From: an uncultured Blautia sp.
GTDB taxonomy: Bacteria > Bacillota > Clostridia > Lachnospirales > Lachnospiraceae
Assembly (NCBI GenBank): GCA_900547615.1
Contig: URHH01000079.1
Location: 1-11,204, forward strand
Reading direction: 5' to 3'
Length of the DNA stretch: 11,204 bases
Every line of letters starts with the position of its first letter. The stretch's first letter is position 1. This document shows positions 1 through 6,718 of this stretch, piece after piece. Both the position numbers and the translations under genes were made by a program. Under the pieces are notes generated by a model. It saw only the letters and a list, made by a program, of their open reading frames with translations. It searched no databases and was not told the origin of the DNA.

Positions 1-1199
1 AACCTTTACTGAAGCTGCATAGACAGTTATTGGAAAAACACGCATATGAAATTATGAAGACTTTCAATATGGTGGCAGAGACAGTAGGCGCTTCTGAGGC
101 CATTATTGGAATCAAAAAATCTTATGTACAGACAGTAGCTGCCTTACAGCAGCACATTGAAGAATTTCCCAAAATGAGGATCCATCTTCTTGATGAAGTG
201 TATCCAATGGGAGATGAGGTGGTTCTTATTTACGAAGCCACAGGCAGAGTAGTAAGACCGGGCGGACTTCCGATTGAACAGGGAGTTGCCGTATTTAACG
301 TAGAGACAATTTACAATATCTATCGCGCAGTGGAGAAACAGAAGCCTGTCACAGATAAATACGTATCTGTCGTAGCGGAAGTAAGCAATCCGGTTACTGT
401 CCGAGTTCCTCTTGGCTGCACAATGGACGATGTAGTGGCTCAGGCAGGAAACGTAACCATAAAAGACCCTGTGTACTTTATCGGCGGTCCGATGATGGGA
501 CGTATCGGAAGCGGCTCAGAGCCTGTGACAAAGACGACTAACGCAATTCTTGTTCTTCCGAAAGATCATGTGATTGTGGCAAAGAAGCAGAGGACTTCTT
601 CTATAGATTTAAAGAGAGCAGCGTCCATCTGTTGTCAGTGTAATACATGTACGGATCTCTGCCCGAGAAACGGTCTGGGACATCCGATCGATCCGGCTCG
701 TTTCATGAGGGCAGCGTCAAACGGAGATTTCCGTGATCTGAATCCGTATATTGACGCATCTTTCTGCAGTTCCTGCGGCGTATGCGAGATGTATTCCTGC
801 CCGCAGAGTCTTGCGCCCAGAACGCTCCTTGCTGATATGAAAGCGGGACTTCGAAAAGCCGGTGTGAAACCGCCACAGGGTGTGCAGCCTGCACCGATCA
901 CAGAAGCGAGAGAGTATCGCAAAGTGCCGGAAGAGCGCCTGATGGCTCGCCTTGGTCTTACAAAATATGACAAAGACGCTCCTATGGACGAGACACTTGT
1001 GGCAGTACCGAAGGTTAAGATCCTTTTAAGTCAGCATATCGGAGCGCCTGCAAAAGCCATTGTAAAGGTTGGCGACGAAGTTACAAGAGGGCAGATGATC
1101 GCAGAGCCGACACAGGGGCTCAGCGTAGGCATTCATGCAACAATCTGCGGTAAAGTAACAGAAGTGACAGACCGCCATGTTGTAATTGCAGCAAAGTAG
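1..1199 (+). CDS. pduS: PduS-like corrinoid/electron-transfer flavoprotein with two 4Fe-4S clusters, 5' end missing
   Basis: PduS is an RnfC-like flavo-iron-sulfur protein of Pdu microcompartments, thought to pass electrons from NADH to the corrinoid (cobalamin reductase). The frame is open from the first full codon at base 3 with no stop, and it begins in a peptide reading PLLKLHRQLLEKHA, which matches the interior of PduS just after its glycine-rich NADH/flavin site. The true start and roughly 50 residues therefore lie before the window, and the TTG at 30 is not the start. An SLBB-like region is followed by two ferredoxin-type cluster motifs: C-x2-C-x2-C-x3-CP at bases 630-662 and C-x2-C-x2-C-x4-CP at bases 765-800. 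The last 55 or so residues (IGAPAKAIVKVGDEVTRGQ onward) form the RnfC-type C-terminal barrel. pduT follows after 16 bases. Identity is clear from the motifs and neighbours; the corrinoid-reductase role comes from the family. Confidence 0.93.
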   Translation, partial: PLLKLHRQLLEKHAYEIMKTFNMVAETVGASEAIIGIKKSYVQTVAALQQHIEEFPKMRIHLLDEVYPMGDEVVLIYEATGRVVRPGGLPIEQGVAVFNVETIYNIYRAVEKQKPVTDKYVSVVAEVSNPVTVRVPLGCTMDDVVAQAGNVTIKDPVYFIGGPMMGRIGSGSEPVTKTTNAILVLPKDHVIVAKKQRTSSIDLKRAASICCQCNTCTDLCPRNGLGHPIDPARFMRAASNGDFRDLNPYIDASFCSSCGVCEMYSCPQSLAPRTLLADMKAGLRKAGVKPPQGVQPAPITEAREYRKVPEERLMARLGLTKYDKDAPMDETLVAVPKVKILLSQHIGAPAKAIVKVGDEVTRGQMIAEPTQGLSVGIHATICGKVTEVTDRHVVIAAK

Positions 1200-1215
1200 A
1201 AAGGACGTACAGATT

Positions 1216-1764
1216 ATGAGTAAAGCAATCGGAATGATTGAATTTAAAACTACAGCCACCGGTATTACTGCTGCAGATGCTATGGTAAAAACATCTGAAG
1301 TAGAGATCGTGGAGGCACAGACCGTGTGTCCGGGTAAATATATTGCAATTATTACCGGCGATTTAAGTGCGGTCAAGGCTGCGGTAGATACAGCAGTCAC
1401 AACATATGAAGATAAATGTATCGACAGCTTCGTGCTGGGAAATCCCCATGAATCTATTTTCCCGGCAATTTACGGAACAACACATGTGGAGTCCATAAGC
1501 GCTCTCGGTATTCTGGAAACATACGATGCGGCGTCTATCATCGAGGCAGCAGACCAGGCTGCGAAAACAGCGATCGTAGACCTGATCGAGCTTCGTATTG
1601 CAAAAGGTATGTGCGGAAAATCCTACATGCTCCTCACAGGAGAGGTTTCCGCAGTAGAGGCTTCTATTGAAAGAGCAAAGGAATTTGTGGCATCTAAGGG
1701 TATGTATCTGGATTCTTCCGTAATTGCCCATCCGGATAAACGCATGATGGACAGTCTCCTTTAA
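1216..1764 (+). CDS. pduT: PduT-like tandem BMC-domain shell protein with Fe-S pore cysteine
   Basis: This is a 182-residue microcompartment shell protein with two BMC domains, roughly residues 4-88 and 96-180, each beginning with the typical A(I/L)G(M/I)(I/L)E strand. PduT forms pseudohexameric trimers whose central pore carries a 4Fe-4S cluster, ligated in the enteric protein by Cys38. Here Cys38 falls at the same position, in TVCPGKY. It probably conducts electrons or cluster material across the shell, and its usual partner PduS lies immediately upstream. The ATG at 1216 was chosen because AAAGG sits about 11 bases before it and the protein then starts MSKAIG as family members do. An earlier in-frame TTG at 1186 would overlap pduS and add ten residues unlike the family. 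It is followed by 33 bases and the regulator gene. Confidence 0.93.
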   Translation: MSKAIGMIEFKTTATGITAADAMVKTSEVEIVEAQTVCPGKYIAIITGDLSAVKAAVDTAVTTYEDKCIDSFVLGNPHESIFPAIYGTTHVESISALGILETYDAASIIEAADQAAKTAIVDLIELRIAKGMCGKSYMLLTGEVSAVEASIERAKEFVASKGMYLDSSVIAHPDKRMMDSLL

Positions 1765-1780
1765 AAATAAAAAGACACTT

Positions 1781-1792
1781 TTAAGGAGGCAG
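1781..1792 (+). promoter_or_regulatory. Strong ribosome binding site of the DeoR-family gene
   Basis: TTAAGGAGGCAGG lies just before the ATG at 1798 and is close to a full anti-16S match. It fixes the start of the regulator and shows a typical Firmicutes-style translation signal. Confidence 0.7.
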
Positions 1793-1797
1793 GTATC

Positions 1798-2562
1798 ATG
1801 CTGGCTTTAGAAAGACGAAATCTGATTCTTGAAAAACTTCAGGAAGAAAAAAGAGTTGTAGTCAGCGAACTGAGTCAGCTTTACAGTGTTTCGGAAGAGA
1901 CTATAAGACGCGATTTGGATAAGCTGGAAAAGGAAGGGCTTGCCATAAAAAGTTATGGTGGAGCCGTGATCAACGAAGATTTCAGCATTGACCTCCCATT
2001 TAATGTCCGTAAAAACCAGAATGTGACAGGCAAACAGAAAATGGCTGAAATTGTCGCTTCTCTTGTAAGCGAGGGAGACCATATTTTTCTGGATGCCAGC
2101 ACAACGGCTGTTTTTGTGGCAAAAGCATTAAAGGATAAAGAACGGCTGACTGTGATAACCAATTCTATGGAAATCCTTCTGGAGCTTTCAGATGTTTCCG
2201 GTTGGAATATTATTTCCACTGGAGGAGTGATGAAGGACGGATATCTTGCATTCCTTGGTTCAAGAACAGAGGAAGCGATCCGTTCCTATTTTGTGGATAA
2301 AGCAATTTTTTCCTGCAAGGCTCTCGACAGAGAATGGGGAATCATGGAATCTCAGGAATCCTTCGCCTATGCCAAGAAAGCCATGATGGCTTCTGGAAGA
2401 AAGAAGATTCTTGTAGTGGACAGTACAAAGTTTGACCAGACTGCATTTTCCGTAGGTGGAAGTATGCAGGATGTAAACGTAGTAGTGACAGACAGAAGAC
2501 CTTCTGAAAAGTGGCTGAAATATTTCCAGGAACTGGGAGTGGAATGCCTGTATTCTGTCTGA
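1798..2562 (+). CDS. DeoR/GlpR-family transcriptional regulator
   Basis: This 254-residue protein has the DeoR-family layout. An N-terminal winged helix-turn-helix occupies about residues 3-57, with the family signature SVSEETIRRDLDKLEKEGL at 30-48. A DeoRC sugar-phosphate sensor domain follows from about residue 75, with DAST at 99-102, a TNS loop near 121 and VVDSTKF near the C-terminal end. Members usually repress sugar or polyol catabolic operons and are released by a phosphorylated sugar intermediate. Its place inside the pdu cluster, between pduT and pduQ, suggests it controls this locus. Candidate effectors would be phosphorylated intermediates of fucose, rhamnose or glycerol breakdown; this is inference and the effector cannot be read from the sequence. 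It differs from PocR, the AraC-family activator of enteric pdu operons. The ATG at 1798 has a very strong ribosome site. Confidence 0.9.
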   Translation: MLALERRNLILEKLQEEKRVVVSELSQLYSVSEETIRRDLDKLEKEGLAIKSYGGAVINEDFSIDLPFNVRKNQNVTGKQKMAEIVASLVSEGDHIFLDASTTAVFVAKALKDKERLTVITNSMEILLELSDVSGWNIISTGGVMKDGYLAFLGSRTEEAIRSYFVDKAIFSCKALDREWGIMESQESFAYAKKAMMASGRKKILVVDSTKFDQTAFSVGGSMQDVNVVVTDRRPSEKWLKYFQELGVECLYSV

Positions 2563-2586
2563 AGCGAAAGAAAGGAAGCAGTTGAT

Positions 2587-3738
2587 ATGAATACCTTTGA
2601 AATGAAAACTGCCATCCATTTTGGCACGAATGCTCTGGAACGACTGAAAGAAATTCCATATAAAAGGGTTCTTGTAATTACAGACCCTTTTGTTGTACAG
2701 AGTAAAATGATAGACCTGATTACTGCACCTCTGGAAAGTGCAGGAATTGAGTTTGATATTTTCTGTGATGTAGTTCCCGATGCACCTGTGGAGAAAATTG
2801 CAACAGGCGTACAGAAGTTCCTTCAGTATCAGCCGGAGGCAATTGTAGCAGTAGGAGGAGGATCGGCAATTGATTCTTCCAAAGCAATCCGGGAATTTGC
2901 ATTAAAAATAAACAATTATGGAAAAGTAGGTCTTATTGCAGTACCTACAACAAGCGGAACAGGTTCAGAAGTTACTTCTTTTGCAGTTGTAAATGACACA
3001 GATGCACATGTGAAGTATCCTCTCGTAGCAGAAAGTCTGACACCGGACGAAGCAATCCTTGATGCAGAACTTGTAAAAAGTGTTCCGCCTGCTATTACAG
3101 CAGATACAGGTATGGACGTATTCACCCATGCACTGGAATCTTATGTAAGTACAGCACATAATGAGTTTTCTTCTGCACTTGCAGAAAAAGCAATTGAAAT
3201 CTGTGGTGTATTCCTTCTTCGTGCATATCTGGATGGAAGCGATATGCATGCCCGTCAGAAAATGCACGTGGCATCCTGTCTTGCAGGTCTTTCCTTTAAC
3301 ACGGCAGGTCTTGGAATTACACACAGCATGGCACATCAGCTGGGAGCTATGTTCCACATTCCGCACGGACGTGCAAATGCCATGCTTCTTCCTCATATTG
3401 TGGAATTTAATGCAGATATTAATAAGCATAGCAAGAGTCAGAAGGAATATCTTCCGGCTGTGAAGAGATATGCGAATATTGCCCATATTCTGGGACTGAG
3501 TAATTACAATAAAGTAATGACGGTTCGTTCTCTTGTAAACTGGATTCAGTTTATGCAGAAAGAAATGAACATTCCGCTTACAATACAGGAGCTTGGAACA
3601 ATCACTCCTGATGCGTATTTTGCGGCAATTGACAAAATGGCAGACGCAGCACTGGCAGATGCCTGCACAGTGAATAACCCAAGAGTTCCGACTAAGGAAG
3701 ATATTGTAAAAATCTATACAAAGTTGTGGTCATTCTAG
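2587..3738 (+). CDS. pduQ: PduQ-like iron-containing alcohol dehydrogenase (propanol dehydrogenase)
   Basis: This 383-residue protein is a group III (iron-activated) alcohol dehydrogenase. In the Pdu pathway PduQ reduces propionaldehyde to 1-propanol, regenerating NAD+ inside the compartment for the aldehyde dehydrogenase. The NAD-binding GGGSAID lies at residues 90-96, PTTSGTGSEVT at 120-130, and the metal site fits D177, H181, H246 and H260, with H250 between. These match the D-x3-H and H-x13-H spacing of FucO-type enzymes. Length is close to enteric PduQ (about 370). The ATG at 2587 has AAAGGA upstream and lies 24 bases after the regulator gene. FucO, DhaT and EutG are close relatives, so the precise substrate (propionaldehyde or 3-hydroxypropionaldehyde) rests on context. 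A hairpin follows directly after the stop. Confidence 0.9.
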   Translation: MNTFEMKTAIHFGTNALERLKEIPYKRVLVITDPFVVQSKMIDLITAPLESAGIEFDIFCDVVPDAPVEKIATGVQKFLQYQPEAIVAVGGGSAIDSSKAIREFALKINNYGKVGLIAVPTTSGTGSEVTSFAVVNDTDAHVKYPLVAESLTPDEAILDAELVKSVPPAITADTGMDVFTHALESYVSTAHNEFSSALAEKAIEICGVFLLRAYLDGSDMHARQKMHVASCLAGLSFNTAGLGITHSMAHQLGAMFHIPHGRANAMLLPHIVEFNADINKHSKSQKEYLPAVKRYANIAHILGLSNYNKVMTVRSLVNWIQFMQKEMNIPLTIQELGTITPDAYFAAIDKMADAALADACTVNNPRVPTKEDIVKIYTKLWSF

Positions 3739-3747
3739 GGTGACAGG

Positions 3748-3771
3748 CAGCCCGGCAATTCTGCCGGGCTG
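3748..3771. terminator. Perfect 10-bp GC-rich hairpin after pduQ without a U-tract
   Basis: CAGCCCGGCA (3748-3757) and TGCCGGGCTG (3762-3771) pair perfectly around an ATTC loop, ten bases after the pduQ stop. The following bases are TATTAAAAAG, with no T-run on either strand, so this is not a standard intrinsic terminator. It may be a weak or Rho-assisted terminator, an RNA-processing site or a 3'-end stabiliser that sets different mRNA levels for pduQ and pduCDE. The hairpin is directly visible; its role is inferred. Confidence 0.55.
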
Positions 3772-3788
3772 TATTAAAAAGCGGAGCA

Positions 3789-3830
3789 CTGAATAATCTC
3801 GAAAAGCGGAAACGGGATTTTATAATTCAG
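3789..3830. repeat. Inverted repeat flanking the candidate pduC promoter (possible operator or hairpin)
   Basis: CTGAAT at 3789-3794 is the reverse complement of ATTCAG at 3825-3830. Inside them ATCTCG (3796-3801) can pair with CGGGAT (3813-3818) with one G-U pair. The right arm overlaps the -10 box, so a bound repressor could block RNA polymerase, and the DeoR-family protein encoded nearby is the obvious candidate. If transcribed from upstream, the same bases could form an imperfect stem-loop. Short arms make chance a real possibility. Confidence 0.35.
3799..3826 (+). promoter_or_regulatory. Candidate promoter of pduC with a perfect TATAAT -10 box
   Basis: A perfect TATAAT lies at 3821-3826. 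TCGAAA (four of six matches to TTGACA) lies at 3799-3804, giving a 16-base spacer. Transcription would begin near 3833, leaving a leader of about 15 bases with AAAGG at 3835-3839 before the pduC ATG at 3848. The weak -35 lowers confidence, but the position after a hairpin and before the dehydratase genes is sensible. Confidence 0.45.
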
Positions 3831-3847
3831 CGATAAAGGTAGAAAAT

Positions 3848-5512
3848 ATGAAAAGATCAAAACGAATTGAAGCTCTTGATAAAAGAGCTGTAAATAAAGA
3901 TGGTTTTATAGATGAATGGCCGGAGATGGGTTTTGTGGCAATGAAAAGCCCATATGATCCGGAGCCTTCTGTCAGAGTGGAAAATGGAGTGATCACAGAA
4001 CTGGACGGAAAGAAAAGAGAAGATTTCGATTTTCTTGATCAGTTTATTGCAGATTACGCAATCCGGACAGACAGAGCAGAGGCTTCTATGGCAATTCCTT
4101 CTCTGGAAATTGCAAGAAAGATTGTGGACATTCATACATCAAGAAAAGAAATTCTTGAAATTGTATCAGGGATTACCCCGGCAAAAATGGTGGAAGTCAT
4201 CAACTACTTAAATGTAGTGGAAATGATGATGGGTATGCAGAAAATGCGTGCCAGAAAAATCCCGGGAAACCAGGCTCATATTACAAACTTAAAAGATGAT
4301 CCGGTGCAGATTGCAGCTGATGCTGCAGAGGGTGCTCTCCGCGGATTCAGCGAAGAAGAAACAACGATGGGTGTGGCACGCTATGCACCAATGAGCGCAA
4401 TGGCTCTTCTGATCGGCTCTCAGGTGGGACGCCCAGGCGTTCTGACACAGTGCTCAGCAGAAGAGGCAACAGAGCTTGAGCTTGGTATCCGAGGTCTTAC
4501 AACTTATGCAGAGACACTTTCCGTATACGGAACAGAAAAAGTATTCGTAGATGGAGATGATACACCATATTCCAAAGCGTTTTTAAATTCAGCATATGCA
4601 TCAAGAGGATTGAAGGTTCGCTTTACCTCCGGCTCCGGTTCAGAGGTATTAATGGGAAGCAGCGAAAAGAAATCTATGCTTTATCTGGAATGCCGCTGTC
4701 TTTATGTAACAAAGGGAGCAGGTTCTCAGGGAATCCAGAATGGTTCTGTAAGCTGTGTAGGAGTAACTGCCAGTGTTCCTTCCGGTATTCGTGAGATTAT
4801 CGGAGAAAATCTTGTAGCGGCTCTTCTCGGACTGGAATGTGCATCTTCAAATGACCAGAGCTTTTCCAATTCTGATATGCGCCGTACTGCGCGTACTATG
4901 CTTCAGTTTATGCCTGGTACAGACTTTATCTTCTCAGGATATGCGGCAGAGCCGAACTACGACAATATGTTTGCCGGCTCCAACTTTGACGCAGAAGATT
5001 TTGACGACTACAATGTACTTCAGAGAGATATGCAGGTAGACGGCGGTCTTCGTCCTGTAACAGAGGAGGAGGTGATCCGGGTTCGCCGGGAGGCAGGAAA
5101 AGCAGTGCAGGCTGTCTTTAAATATCTCGGTCTTACAGAGGTGACAGACGAGCAGGTAGAAACTGTGACATATGCACACGGAAGCAAAGATACCTTAAAG
5201 CGAGATGTGGCATCTGACCTCATGGCAGCAGATGATATGATGAAACAGGGAATTACCGGCATTGATGTTGTAAAAGCTCTTGCAGAAAGCGGATTTACAG
5301 TACTTGCAGAAAATATTCTGAATATGCTGAAACAGCGTGTGATCGGAGATTATATGCACACGGCGGCGATTTTGGATGAACATTTCCAGGTAATGTCCGG
5401 TGTAAATACTCCAAACGATTATATGGGACCTGGAACAGGATACCGTGTGACAGGCAAACGCTGGGAGGAAATTAAAGCAATTCCTCACAGAATTAACGCA
5501 AATGATTTTTAG
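3848..5512 (+). CDS. pduC: B12-dependent propanediol/glycerol dehydratase large subunit
   Basis: This is the catalytic alpha subunit of adenosylcobalamin-dependent diol dehydratase, which turns 1,2-propanediol into propionaldehyde or glycerol into 3-hydroxypropionaldehyde. At 554 residues it equals the enteric PduC length. The active-site residues known from the Klebsiella enzyme all appear one position later: H144, E171, E222, Q297, S302, D336, Q337 and S363. These cover substrate, metal and potassium contacts in the TIM barrel. The ATG at 3848 has AAAGG nine bases upstream and no better in-frame alternative. pduD follows after 11 bases with AGGAGG overlapping the pduC stop. The sequence is intact. 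Whether diol or glycerol is preferred cannot be decided from these residues; the surrounding pdu genes favour propanediol, and such enzymes usually accept both. Confidence 0.97.
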   Translation: MKRSKRIEALDKRAVNKDGFIDEWPEMGFVAMKSPYDPEPSVRVENGVITELDGKKREDFDFLDQFIADYAIRTDRAEASMAIPSLEIARKIVDIHTSRKEILEIVSGITPAKMVEVINYLNVVEMMMGMQKMRARKIPGNQAHITNLKDDPVQIAADAAEGALRGFSEEETTMGVARYAPMSAMALLIGSQVGRPGVLTQCSAEEATELELGIRGLTTYAETLSVYGTEKVFVDGDDTPYSKAFLNSAYASRGLKVRFTSGSGSEVLMGSSEKKSMLYLECRCLYVTKGAGSQGIQNGSVSCVGVTASVPSGIREIIGENLVAALLGLECASSNDQSFSNSDMRRTARTMLQFMPGTDFIFSGYAAEPNYDNMFAGSNFDAEDFDDYNVLQRDMQVDGGLRPVTEEEVIRVRREAGKAVQAVFKYLGLTEVTDEQVETVTYAHGSKDTLKRDVASDLMAADDMMKQGITGIDVVKALAESGFTVLAENILNMLKQRVIGDYMHTAAILDEHFQVMSGVNTPNDYMGPGTGYRVTGKRWEEIKAIPHRINANDF

Positions 5513-5523
5513 GAGGCTGTACA

Positions 5524-6192
5524 ATGGAATTAAATGAACAACTGATACAGGCCATAACAAAAGCCGTTGTGGAGCAGTTGCAGGGAAACCAGCCGCAGCC
5601 CCATAACAGCGAAGGGGAAACCCTTGCAGGAAAAACAAGAATGCGCCCTATGCATTCCTACGAAGGAGCTGAAAAAGCGCCTCAGGGAACAGACCCGAAG
5701 GAAATTGTGATCGGGGTGGGAGCTGCTTTTCAGACGGAAATCCGCGCTACCATCTGCGGAATTCCTCTTGAGGAAGTTTTGAGAAACGTACAGGCGGGAA
5801 TCGAGGAGGAGGGAATGACCTCACGTGTTGTAAAAATCCTGGATACTTCAGATGTATGTTTTATGGCTCTTCAGGCTGCAAAGCTTTCCGGTTCCGGAAT
5901 CGGAATCGGCATCCAGTCAAAAGGAACAACCGTTATTCATCAGAAGGATTTATATCCTCTGTCAAACCTGGAACTTTTCCCGCAGGCGCCTCTTATGGAC
6001 CTTGATACATATCGAAAAATCGGCAGAAATGCAGCGAAGTATGTAAAAGGGGAAAAAGTGACACCGATTGAATGTACAAACGACCCGATGGTACGTGCAA
6101 AATTTCAGGTCAAGGCTGCTCTTATGCACATTATTGAGACGGAACAGCTTCAACCGGAAAAAGGCATGATAGTATGGGAGGGCGCAAAATGA
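5524..6192 (+). CDS. pduD: B12-dependent propanediol/glycerol dehydratase medium subunit, with N-terminal targeting helix
   Basis: This 222-residue beta subunit forms the dehydratase with PduC and PduE and helps bind the cobalamin. The core starts at about residue 60 (EIVIGVGAAFQTEIR) and contains the glycine-rich SGSGIGIGIQSKGTT segment typical of PduD. Residues 1-21 (MELNEQLIQAITKAVVEQL and two more) form an amphipathic helix followed by a polar linker, the form of the encapsulation peptide that takes enteric PduD into the microcompartment. The start at 5524 is supported by AGGAGG at 5511-5516. The gene overlaps pduE by four bases (ATGA at 6189-6192), implying coupled translation. Length is close to the 224 residues of the enteric protein. 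Confidence 0.96.
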   Translation: MELNEQLIQAITKAVVEQLQGNQPQPHNSEGETLAGKTRMRPMHSYEGAEKAPQGTDPKEIVIGVGAAFQTEIRATICGIPLEEVLRNVQAGIEEEGMTSRVVKILDTSDVCFMALQAAKLSGSGIGIGIQSKGTTVIHQKDLYPLSNLELFPQAPLMDLDTYRKIGRNAAKYVKGEKVTPIECTNDPMVRAKFQVKAALMHIIETEQLQPEKGMIVWEGAK

Positions 6193-6584
6193 GCAATTAT
6201 CCTTTAGGTCAAAATGAGGCAGAGAGCATTGCTTCCAAAACAGGGAAGAAACTTTCCCAGATTACCCTCGAAGAGGTAAAAAGAGGCAATGTTACTGCTG
6301 AAGATATTAAAATTTCTTCAGAGATGCTGAAGAGACAGGGACAGGTTGCAAAAGAGGCGGACAATCCACAGATGCAGGCGAATTTTGAGCGCGCCTCCGA
6401 GCTTGTAAATGTTCCTGATGATGTAATTTTAAATATGTACAATAAGCTTCGGCCAAACCGCTCTACAAAAAGAGAGCTGCTTCTTATGGCACAGGAGCTT
6501 CTTGAAAAATACCATGCCCCCAACTGTGCAAAGCTTGTGCTGGAGGCAGCGGAAATTTATGAAAAAAGGGGAATTCTTCTTTGA
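6189..6584 (+). CDS. pduE: B12-dependent propanediol/glycerol dehydratase small subunit, short form
   Basis: This 131-residue gamma subunit completes the dehydratase. The family core is clear: NYPLG near the start, then ITLEEVKRGNVTAEDIKIS, VPDD and LRPNRSTKRELL. The ATG at 6189 was chosen because GGGAGG (6178-6183) sits just before it and it makes a 4-base ATGA overlap with pduD; the ATG at 6174 lacks a ribosome site. Enteric PduE (about 173 residues) has roughly 40 extra N-terminal residues that can act as a targeting peptide. Those are absent here, so this subunit looks like the short glycerol-dehydratase form, and delivery of the complex to the compartment probably depends on PduD. Its stop overlaps the TTG start of the pduG fragment (TTGA at 6581-6584). 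Confidence 0.95.
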   Translation: MSNYPLGQNEAESIASKTGKKLSQITLEEVKRGNVTAEDIKISSEMLKRQGQVAKEADNPQMQANFERASELVNVPDDVILNMYNKLRPNRSTKRELLLMAQELLEKYHAPNCAKLVLEAAEIYEKRGILL

Positions 6585-6718
6585 AATTAATTGCTGGTGT
6601 TGATATAGGAAGTATGTATCGGCGGCACAGAGGAAAACGGAGCCTTCCGTTTTCTTTCCAGTGCATCCCGAATGACAACTGGAACAAAGGGAACTCTCCC
6701 AAATGTTCTGGGAATTAA
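6581..6718 (+). pseudogene. pduG: Detached 5' fragment of pduG, out of frame with the rest
   Basis: A TTG at 6581 overlaps the pduE stop as TTGA and has AAAGGGG at 6565-6571. It opens a frame encoding (M)KLIAGVDIGS, the conserved phosphate-1 loop at the start of dehydratase reactivase large subunits. Right after DIGS, at base 6614, the frame turns into unrelated sequence (MYRRHRGKRS and on) and stops at 6716-6718, giving only 45 residues. The proper continuation (EVCIGGTEENGAF) is in another frame from 6609. The match to the family start and the operon overlap make this the original pduG start, now cut off by a small deletion. Confidence 0.8.

Noticed and set aside
30..32. TTG at 30 as the start of pduS
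   Set aside because: The frame is open to the window edge and the residues before it (PLLKLHRQL) fit the interior of PduS, so the gene begins outside the window.
1186..1215. TTG at 1186 as the start of pduT
   Set aside because: It overlaps pduS and adds ten residues absent from the family. The ATG at 1216 has a ribosome site and puts Cys38 at the expected position.
3739..3847. Cobalamin riboswitch upstream of the dehydratase genes
   Set aside because: The gap is only 109 bases and lacks a B12-box-like sequence. A B12 riboswitch needs about 200 bases.
6174..6188. ATG at 6174 as the start of pduE
   Set aside because: It lacks a ribosome site. The ATG at 6189 has GGGAGG upstream and a typical 4-base overlap with pduD.
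6581..6718. Programmed ribosomal frameshift in pduG
   Set aside because: No slippery sequence is seen and conserved residues of the phosphate loop are missing, so a frame change alone would not restore the family sequence.
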